From: Haplosporangium gracile
Taxonomy: Eukaryota; Mortierellomycota; Mortierellomycetes; Mortierellales; Mortierellaceae
Direction of reading: 5' to 3'
Assembly (NCBI GenBank): GCA_015499985.1
Contig: JAAAUF010001093.1
Coordinates: 1 to 12,147 of the forward strand
Length of the DNA: 12,147 nucleotides
A program made the translations under genes and the position numbers. A model generated the notes under the pieces. The model saw nothing but the letters and a program-made list of their open reading frames with translations, did not search any database and was not told the origin of the DNA. Below are positions 1-9,209 of the stretch, one piece after another (the first letter of the stretch is position 1; every line of letters starts with the position of its first letter).

Positions 1-90
1 CGCGTAAAGCGAACCGCCCAACGCGCCATTGGCCTGTACATCGAACGACTATCGGAGAATAACATCGATGAAAATGATAGCGACACCCCC

Positions 91-255
91 AACACCGCCA
101 ATACCACCAATACCATCGACACTGTCAACACCAATACCATCGACACTGCCAACACCAATACCACCAACACCATCAATACCACTAACACCATCAATACCAC
201 CGACACTGTCAACACCAATACCACCAATACCACCAACAACACCAACACCAACACC
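91..255 (+). repeat. Degenerate AACACC/AATACC coding minisatellite (Asn-Thr tract)
   Basis: In frame 1 this stretch encodes about 55 residues made almost only of Asn, Thr, Ile and Asp, built from AAC ACC and AAT ACC pairs. A 24-nt higher-order unit (AAT ACC ATC GAC ACT GTC AAC ACC, with small variants) recurs three times. It sits inside the first visible Fanzor exon, between IGLYIERLSENN and KKLDDINRRLLEIL, and keeps the frame open. It is a local expansion and not part of the nuclease fold. Confidence 0.85.
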
Positions 256-655
256 AAGAAACTTGATGACATTAACCGTAGACTTCTGGAAATTCTTTGT
301 ACTGGATTTTCCAACAAGGATGTGAACGACATCACCAAGAAGAAGACAGAGCAAGAGCCTGACAAACCCCAGAGTCTCGAGGAGTATGACGACAGTCTCG
401 ACAAGAAAAACGAGGCACTCTCGTTTTTGATGTCGCTCCTTACGGCCATTCATTCCACCAAGCTTCCCAAACAAAGTGGAATGGGTTTGCATGTTCGACG
501 TTTCATCGAACGGGCGCAGGAATTCTTACCCGTCTTCACTGAAGACAGAAGCACAGAGTATTATGCAGGTTCCTCATTTGAGGTCTGCCGCCTTGCAGTT
601 ATCCGTGGAGCTTCGCAAGCACTACAGGAATGGTACAATCGATCTTCGCAAAAAG

Positions 656-744
656 GTATAAAGAAATCAGGCTTTTGTTTATTACCATTTTAAATTTGGT
701 CAAGTACAGTAATTAACATTTTCATTTCCCTCAAAAATTAATAG
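656..744 (+). other. Fanzor intron (89 nt, phase 0)
   Basis: The donor is AAG|GTATAA and the acceptor AATAG|ATCGAG, with a TTAAC branch-like site near 713. Splicing joins TIDLRKK (frame 2) to IEVLKGKKLLHS (frame 1), giving a continuous helix-like sequence. This supports frame 2 as the true frame at the end of the upstream exon. Confidence 0.75.
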
Positions 745-2070
745 ATCGAGGTCCTCAAGGGCAAGAAGCTGTTGCATTCAACTGCGAGAGATTACATCAA
801 CCCCAAAAGGTCAGCAATAGAGAACTTCATACTCTTGAACAAGGCCTGCGGGAATCCATGGGTATTGATGCCGATGTCGTCTTTCGATGTCAAGTTTATC
901 AATTTGTCCGAGCTGGACCTTACCAAGCTCTTCTGGCTAGAGCCTCCTTTAAGACGTATTCTTCAGTCGTACGCCCACCCGGATTTTCCGAGCATCGAAT
1001 ATGTCGATCAAGTCTCGCTGGCCGATATCGGCTGTTGGCTTTCATCAACAACACCCGGTTTTCTCATCACCAGGCTACTCACCGATATTGGCCGGCACTC
1101 AGTGGATCAACGGAAAAAACTCAAAAACTATTCTAGATCGACCTTCCTGATGCCCTTGGACGAGATGAGGAGTCATGTCCAGAGTATCCGAGACGACAAC
1201 TTTGAACCAGCCTCCTATACCAGTAAAGGCTATGTTCTGCGAGGATCGATTCGAACAGATGGGTTCCGGCTCCAGGCTCTTGCTTTCAAATTGAACGAGC
1301 TCCATTCGGTCAAGTTCAGAAGGTTGCCCGCGGAGAAGCTGCCTTGTCGACTTACATCCACTGTTGGCGGCACGGATTGTTTTCTGACGGAGATCAGGAA
1401 TGTCGTTTCGACCAAGCAGGATGTTGCCCGGCTCTGGAGTTGCGACCCCAATAGTATCAAGATCCTTGGCATTGACTTGGGTCAAGCGTTTGTAATTGGT
1501 GCAAGTGCGATTCTACCTTCCCGCGAGCAGCCTAGCGTCGAACAAAGGCAAGATCCTGACGTGGCCATGATGTCGTTGCTGTCGGATGTCGAGGAGGCAG
1601 ATGAGAAAGGAGAGGTCAAGGGACCGTCGCTCAAGTTCTTCAACCTGGCTGTTAAGCAGAAGGCTGTCTATCAGCCTACCTTCAAACACAGAGGATGGCT
1701 GGAGCGTAGAAAGGTGCGGACAGTTGAGGGTGGGGTTTCCATAAGCCATATCGAGACCAGTCTACCCTCTCGCCGTGGCCCGGAAGCAAGTATCAGCAAC
1801 TACACTCAGAGAGAGCGAGAGGTGGAGGTCGAGCTCGATTCGTTCTATGGCAATGTGGTCCTAAAGAAGCACAAGTGGAACGCTCAAAAGGCACGGGCTG
1901 AAGAGTACAGATTAATCGCCGACCGTCTCTTGCAGCTTGTTGGAGGATCGACTGGGGCCAGAAGAGACGAGTACAATAAGGTCGTGATTGGCGTGGGCCT
2001 TGGGAAGTTCTCCTCCAGTATCAGACTGTCGTCTTTGCACGAGTCCTTCCAGGCGTATTTTATTCAAAAG

Positions 2071-2156
2071 GTAGGTATGTGAATTACACGCAAACAGTTT
2101 GCATGTAGTGCTTGAATAAAGACTTATCAAATTGATTTTGTTTCCACTTTTTTTAG
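2071..2156 (+). other. Fanzor intron (86 nt, phase 0)
   Basis: The donor is AAAAG|GTAGGT and the acceptor CTTTTTTTAG|GCCCGA. Removing it joins FQAYFIQK to ARSLGYVVVGVNEYY. This restores the expected spacing between the RuvC-II-like segment and the zinc ribbon. Without splicing the frame stops a few codons after 2070. Confidence 0.85.
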
Positions 2157-2498
2157 GCCCGATCCCTTGGGTATGTCGTCGTGGGCGTTAATGAATACTA
2201 CACGTCGAAGAAATGCCCAGTTTGTTTCGAGTTTGTTGGCCAAGTTGACCTTCGTCGACTTTATTGTACAAGCTGCCACAACATCTGCAATGCCATTCGA
2301 GGACACTTGCTCGATCAACAACGACCACTTTATCTCCAGCCCATAGACACTGACGGCAGTTGTCCTTGGATGAAGAGCAAGCGCAGTTTCAGGCCGCGCC
2401 CTGAGGGGTCAGGGTCTGGTGGGCAGAGAGGGGTCAGGCGAAAGACGCCGGATGAGGGGATGGATGGAAGTCAAACAAGAAAACCAGCAGTAGCATAG

Positions 2499-2761
2499 TT
2501 ATTTCCTTTTTAGTATATTTAGACCCAATTAGTGTACAAGCAAATACATGGGCCGAGTTCTGGCTTGGGAAGGCGCTGCGATTGCTCACTTCGGTGACGT
2601 AATTTATGCGCCCATTGTCCCAAAGCCTGTCAATTTTTTTTATATCAACATTTTATCCTTCTTTTAACTTCTGTTTTGGTTTCTTTTTTCTCTTCTTTTT
2701 TTTCCCCTCCTTTCCATCACCTCTTCCCCCATCAACCAAAAAACCAACACAAAACAACGAC
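2499..2761 (+). promoter_or_regulatory. Fanzor 3' flank / Ran promoter and 5' UTR
   Basis: This 263-nt spacer lies between the Fanzor stop and the Ran start. It holds an AT-rich stretch just after the Fanzor stop, a GC-richer block (about 2548-2625), a T-run with TTATATCAAC near 2640, and then a long C/T-rich tract from about 2655 to 2735 that leads into the Ran ATG. Pyrimidine tracts directly upstream of the start are common in promoters of highly expressed fungal genes. No inverted repeat marking an element end could be identified by eye. Confidence 0.5.
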
Positions 2762-4673
<1,912 letters not shown>

Positions 4674-4812
4674 AGGATGTCCATCAAAAAACAAGAGCTG
4701 CGTCTCTCTGTCTTTCTTTAGTGCCCTCCTTCGCTTTTCATCTGTGCCCCATCCAACTCTACCCATCACTCCACAATCCCCTTCCTCAGTCAGTTTAGCA
4801 AATACTTTTACA

Positions 4813-4818
4813 AATAAA
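4813..4818 (+). terminator. Ran poly(A) signal AATAAA
   Basis: A canonical hexamer lies about 140 nt downstream of the Ran stop codon, followed by an AT-rich stretch. Confidence 0.55.
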
Positions 4819-4904
4819 CATTTGAACCACTTCACAGAATCACTATGCGCCTGAAGGGCGTCCGTCCCTGTCAGGACTTGTCTTGTTTGCGTTCTTTTCC
4901 TTCC

Positions 4905-4943
4905 TTTTCTTTTCTTTTCTTTTCTTTTCTTTTCTTTTCTTTC
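4905..4943 (+). repeat. (TTTTC)n microsatellite
   Basis: About seven uninterrupted TTTTC units lie in the spacer between Ran and the next gene, flanked by imperfect T/C sequence. The tract is all pyrimidine on the + strand and sits about 135 nt upstream of the next start codon. Confidence 0.9.
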
Positions 4944-5077
4944 TTGTTCAATGGGTTTCGCGAAAGGAACAAGCCACCGCCACTATCCATTATTTTCTTG
5001 TTTGTATTTTGCCGACCACTACACACGCAAAGTCAACTACCACACTCACACTCACTCGAACGACGAAGAAGGCTTAT

Positions 5078-8000
5078 ATGGAGAAAAGGGTCACTCGCCA
5101 TTCGGGTGCCCATGCCACCAAGGCATCAACAGAGACAACAGCAGAACCAACAGTAACTTCAGTAGACGCAGCTAATGGAAACAAACGTGGTCGTGGACGC
5201 GGTCGAGGTGCACGCGGAGCACAAGCAAGTGCCTGCACTAGTGGTAGAGGTCGTGGTCGTGGTCGTGGACGTAGCGCGACTCATGGACGGAAACGTGGTT
5301 TCAACACCGCAGGGGAGAGTTCGGCACCAGAGGAGACTGACCACGACTATGAGCATGAGCATGCTGATTCAGACCATGCCCATGACTCTGACCACGAGAC
5401 GGGTCACGAATCAGATAAAGGACGGGACGCTAAGGAAGGGGATTCAGACAAGGCCCAGGAGCCTGAGAAGGAAGAGGGAGTTGACAGAATTCAGGAGGCA
5501 GAGAAGAGGCAGGAGTCAGACAGCAATCAGGAGCACTCGGAGGATGACAGGCAAGAGGAAGACAGCTCAAGCAATGACTCTGAGTCCGAGTCTGAGGAGG
5601 AGGAGGAGGAGGAGGAAGAGGAAGAGGAAGAGGCACCTTCGAAGGACGACTCCAATGCAATGGACGTTGACCACAAGGAAGCTCCCAGAGTTGCGACCGC
5701 GTCAAATACGGATACCGCAGGTGCTTCACAAGCCAAACCGGACGACATGGAGGAGGATCGGCGGCCGACGAGCAACAACTCGGCCTCTGGCGCATTTGAG
5801 GAGGTATCGAACCTTCCTTTTATTTCACCAACATTCCCGCCCAATTTCGACACTAAGGAGGTGGACCCAATGCCACTGGACAGCAAAGATCACTCAACTA
5901 TCACCGTATCATCGCCCTCCGCATCCTCAGCAACTGTCAAGTCCAAGGCAACCACGGCATCATCCACAGGAGCGACAAAAGCAGTATCGAGAAGCGGCTT
6001 TTTTCTGGATGAGACTGTCTACAACAAACTCTCTATAGGTGGCACAGAAAGAATCGCCGAGCTGTATATGCTTAAGAAGAAGCGACGCGAGAAAGGAGCA
6101 TCACCGGAACCTGTGCCAAGGTTGTTGTCGGACACTGAGACAGTAGCACCGTCCACCAAGCCGAAACGGAAGGCTTCAGGGTCTTTCACAACCCTCAACT
6201 CAGCGAAAACAGTGACAACGGCATCAAACCCATCAGTAGTCTCGATTCATGCACCTGCAGCTGCTCCAACGACAAACTCGGTGGATCACGCCCAAGCACC
6301 GACATCAACCCCACCTGTAGTACCAGCGCAGTCAAGTACGGTCAATCTCAGCGACCTGATAGCGTCAGTATCTTCATACAAATCCGAGATTACCTCTATT
6401 GCCGACAAAGCCAACAACGCTCAACAACCACTCGTCCAGCAGCAGCAACCACAGCAACTGCAACAACAGCAACAGCAACAATCCACTATTGCAGCCATCA
6501 AACCTGCCGACATTCGGTATCATCACCCCTGCATTGGCGCGCACCAATACCGATCCAGTCTCACGAGGGAGGAGCATCGGCGGTACATGATGTACGATGG
6601 AGTCTTGCGCAGACAAAAGACACCAGGAGCGCCACAGCTTGGACAAGAGGATCGAGCTCTTTTTGGTCTACTTCAGGAAAGGGTTGAGGCAGAACGACTC
6701 CGAGTGCGGCAGTGGTGTGACTCTGAGTGTCGCTCCAGGGTCATCAGCTACTTCAATCCCCTTATCCGGGATGCGCTGGCTCCCAAGTTCAGGAGAGGAA
6801 GAGCGCGAGTTAAGGAAGAGTATCCCCAGTACTATGATTTTGTCCACTCGATTGGATTGAGATTACCAGGTGTACCATCTACGACCAAGGAGCCTATGTT
6901 GAGTCGAGCGCAACTAGAAGAACCCAAGTCTGGAGCAGCGGAGGCAACGAGTAACAAACCAGCAGCCGCACTACGACGCCGAGGACTGCTGCAGAGGACT
7001 GGAAAGATTTGCCCAGTGTCGTTGGCAAAACCGATCTTGCCCACGGACGAGAACGGAGTGCCCTACGAAAAAACTATCGATGTAGTCGACTCTTATTGGA
7101 ACCATTCAGCATCACCAGCACCGGCCACTGATCGTAGACGTGGGTCTATACCCTTTAAGAGACTAGCTGCCTCGGTCGCCAAGGATCCTGTCACCAAAGA
7201 TTTTGTCAAGGAGCAGAATGTTCATATTGCGCTTGCTTCAAGCTCCATGGTAGCGTTAGCCAAGACACTACCCAGCTTGGCGAATGAGTGGGAGATTCCC
7301 CTCACGGTTGTCCTTGAGGAGGACGCAGAAGGTAACTCAAGTAAATGTAAAGCAATTCGGAATGGCAGTTTCAGGAAATAAGGTCAACCTAACTCCTTTA
7401 TGCCTTTTTTTCGACATACAACAGGCGTGATTCAGAAGCGGATATATGTCGACAAACCGTTGATACCCAAGAGAATGACGACTCTGGAGATTACGCAGAC
7501 GTTTTATGATGGAGCCCTCAAGAAACTGTCGCTCGTCGGATCGTCGTCGTCGGATGTGACTGTATTGGAGCCTCGACAAGATAATAATGCAGGAGCTGGT
7601 TCTTCTGCCCCCGCTACGAAGCACCCACAGGCCAATCAAGCAGCGACTTCTTCGGAACAAAAGGATATCGAGATGCAGGATGTGACTGACAAGCAAGAAG
7701 AAGCAAGATCATCAAAGGATGTTGAGATGGAGGAGGCTGAGAACAAACAGGCTGAGAATATGGAGGCTGAAAACAAGGAGGCCGAGAAGGTCAACCCGCC
7801 TGCCAAGTCTTCAGAGAGTCAAGCCGCGGCAACAACCACCGGCAAGGATAAAAAGGACGACGATGAGGATAATGGTGTTCTCGGCAGTCAGACTGTGAAC
7901 AAGGCGGCAGACGAAGGCAGCACCGACAATTTTGAATATTCCCTTTGGACGTTCGGTGACATGCGCCTTTTGATCCGCAACCGCCTCCACGGATACCTTA

Positions 8001-8925
8001 ATAACACTGTAAGCAGTAATCCGATCTGTGTATGCGTCATGCTTGTTATGTTTGGCCATGACTGACGCTTAAATGAGGCACTAACGTCTGCATATTTTTT
8101 CATTAATTATAGATCCCGCACAGGCAGGTGGTGATCAAGTCTATCCTGGACTATGCGCCAGATATTGGCGTGGCTGAGCCAGGAAAGTCAACGATGGCAG
8201 GATGGTGGATGGCAACATGGGTCAGAGATGATCGACTGTTGGCGCTCGGACGAGTGGATGTCTCCAAGAATCAGTTTGTACGTTACCCAGATCAATTGCC
8301 GCCTACGTACCGGACGGACAACCCGCTTGGTGGTGCATTCAGTGACCTACCCTCAATCTCGATAAAGGATACCAGTGCATTGAAGGTGCAGGATCGGGAA
8401 ATTTGGGACTGGATCAAGCCCAATATGCGATTGATCCATTATATCCTTGGCAAGCTGCAGCATTTAGGACCTGGGCAGTATATCTTGACTCATAAGCGGC
8501 ATGATGTCAATGCAAACGTCTACCGAGCTGTTAAGTCTTCGCCGGGCGAGCAGGTGTCGAGCGCAAAGGACAAGAGTCAGAGCAGTAGCAGTAGTGCAAC
8601 CGCACACAAGGGTCGATATGACCTCCACGCGGCTCACGCATCATCCCCGCAACCCCTGAGTGATGCCAAGGTCGAGTCTTCAGGAGGGTTAAGCGGCGGA
8701 GGCGGATCAGGTGGCGGTGGAGCGGATGATGACTTGTTGCTTCGGTGGATTGGAACGCCAGATCAAATACCGGGCACGTTTCCCTACGAACCCGAGTCGG
8801 ATACGTTCAAGAAGGGCAAGCGAGGCCGTGGTGGCGGTGGCGCCGGTGGTGGAGGTGGACGGGGGAACAAACGCAAGAAGGGGAAGGGCGCCACCAAAAA
8901 GGTGGGGGCGGCCAATGCTGAATAA
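5078..8925 (+). CDS. Low-complexity nuclear protein with possible NARG2/ICE2-like C-terminal domain
   Basis: Exons 5078-7331, 7425-8008 and 8113-8925 encode 1216 residues. The ATG at 5078 gives MEKRVTRHSG. Order of features: an RG/GR-rich block (about residues 37-68); a His/Asp/Glu-rich acidic region with an unbroken Glu run (about 85-190); Ser/Thr/Pro-rich linkers; a Gln-rich tract (about 453-472); then a more ordered part with LTREEHRRYMMYDGVLRRQ (about 495-513) and SYFNPLIRDALAPKF (about 557-571). A second acidic repeat region in exon 2 precedes FEYSLWTFGDMRLLIRNRLH (about 921-940). Exon 3 continues through ILDYAPDIGVAEPG and WWMATWVRDDRLLALGRVDV, and ends with a Gly/Arg/Lys-rich tail. The last ordered block resembles, from memory, the NARG2_C domain of ICE2, a subunit of the little elongation complex that drives RNA polymerase II snRNA transcription. 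The gene model is solid. The family call is tentative; an unrelated chromatin or RNA-binding factor is the alternative. Confidence 0.8.
5185..5275 (+). repeat. CGTGGN coding repeat (RG box)
   Basis: Repeated CGTGGT/CGTGGA codon pairs encode two clusters of Arg-Gly dipeptides separated by an Ala/Ser/Thr-rich spacer. RG boxes of this kind commonly bind RNA and are arginine-methylated; that role is inferred here. Confidence 0.7.
7332..7424 (+). other. Intron 1 of the NARG2-like gene (93 nt, phase 1)
   Basis: The donor is GAAG|GTAACT and the acceptor ATACAACAG|GCGTGA, with a CTAAC branch site at 7389-7393. Joining yields EEDAEG-VIQKRIYVDKP in frame. Unspliced reading reaches a stop at 7379-7381. 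Confidence 0.85.
7714..7790 (+). repeat. Short coding repeat of Glu-Ala-Glu-Asn motifs
   Basis: GAGGCTGAGAACAAACAG-type units recur with small changes and encode EEAENKQAENMEAENKEAEK. The stretch is predicted to be a charged helix or disordered linker. It looks like recent slippage expansion. Confidence 0.65.
8009..8112 (+). other. Intron 2 of the NARG2-like gene (104 nt, phase 0)
   Basis: The donor is AACACT|GTAAGC and the acceptor TTAATTATAG|ATCCCG. It joins NRLHGYLNNT to IPHRQVVIKSILDYAP within the conserved-looking C-terminal domain. The unspliced frame reaches a stop within the intron, near 8063. Confidence 0.85.
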
Positions 8926-8926
8926 A
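8921..8926 (+). terminator. AATAAA overlapping the stop codon
   Basis: The hexamer AATAAA overlaps the last codon and the TAA stop (GAATAAA). No other clear AATAAA follows before the next gene, so the true poly(A) signal may be this one or an AT-rich variant nearby. Confidence 0.3.
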
Positions 8927-9209
8927 AATTTAGACTTGTCTGCAGTATATGCGATCAAAGATCGTCACCAGTCACAGTTCAAAGAAGAAGAAGAAGAAAA
9001 AAAAAAGACGCCTCCAACTGACGCTCACACCTTGCTCCTCGTTCTGACATCAACCACGACACGTTCCAGGAGCGACAGGACATTTGATCAGGAAACAGAC
9101 AGATCTGTCAATAACTGAATTCAATTGCAAAAATAGCAACAAACAAAACTAAACAAAACAGTAGACCGACGACTACTACTACCAAGCACATCTCTTCAGC
9201 ACAGCATAA
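8926..9209 (+). promoter_or_regulatory. Spacer with Elp4 promoter and 5' UTR
   Basis: This 284-nt spacer holds a purine run of AAG triplets and A's (about 8981-9007), then an A/C-rich leader (AACAAACAAAACTAAACAAA region, about 9137-9160) directly upstream of the ATG at 9210. No TATA box is evident. Both flanking genes are on the + strand. Confidence 0.5.

Larger units (their letters stand above)
1..2498 (+). pseudogene. Fanzor (eukaryotic TnpB-like RNA-guided nuclease), 5'-partial and degraded
   Basis: Fanzors are RuvC-type DNA endonucleases guided by an element-encoded RNA, carried by eukaryotic transposons and related to TnpB and Cas12. Exons read here are 1-655, 745-2070 and 2157-2498. 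Both introns (656-744 and 2071-2156) are GT-AG and phase 0. The left edge is open in frame, so the start lies outside the window. Visible motifs are: RuvC-I GIDLGQAFVIGASA with Asp at 1474-1476; a RuvC-II-like segment VVIGVGLGKF at 1981-2010 with Gly where TnpB has Glu; the alternative Glu of Fanzors in VNEYYTSKKCPVC (Glu at 2193-2195); and a zinc ribbon with Cys codons at 2214, 2223, 2265 and 2274. Two lesions are seen. The ribbon runs straight into HNICNAIRGHLLDQQ, so the roughly 11-12 residues that normally hold the RuvC-III Asp are absent. Reading also moves from frame 1 to frame 2 near 577, before RSAALQLSVELRKHYRNG. Family membership is strong. Loss of nuclease activity is inferred. The C-terminal tail after PWMKS is basic and low-complexity. 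Confidence 0.87.
4674..5077 (+). promoter_or_regulatory. Ran 3' UTR and upstream region of the next gene
   Basis: The first part is the Ran 3' UTR with an AATAAA at 4813-4818, about 140 nt after the stop. The second part holds the TTTTC microsatellite (about 4905-4943), then a C/A-rich stretch (CACACTCACACTCACTCG) just before the ATG at 5078. In-frame codons run on upstream of 5078 but encode only Phe/Ser repeats from the microsatellite, so they are judged non-coding. Confidence 0.65.

Noticed and set aside
49..492. 147-codon minus-strand frame rich in Gly, Val and Ile
   Set aside because: It is the antisense of the Asn-Thr minisatellite; the + strand frame continues into recognisable Fanzor sequence.
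569..598. 30-nt GT...AG stretch that might be a mini-intron fixing the Fanzor frame
   Set aside because: Its length is divisible by three, so it cannot change the frame. It is also far shorter than the other introns and removes the SSF/LRSAAL coding region.
2499..2761. Terminal inverted repeats of a DNA transposon around the Fanzor gene
   Set aside because: No convincing repeat is visible on the right, and the left end of the gene lies outside the window, so a pair cannot be tested.
5175..6038. 287-codon + strand frame of Arg/Thr/Pro-rich protein
   Set aside because: It is a shadow frame of the low-complexity gene; the other frame stays open over 2.2 kb and splices into conserved-looking exons.
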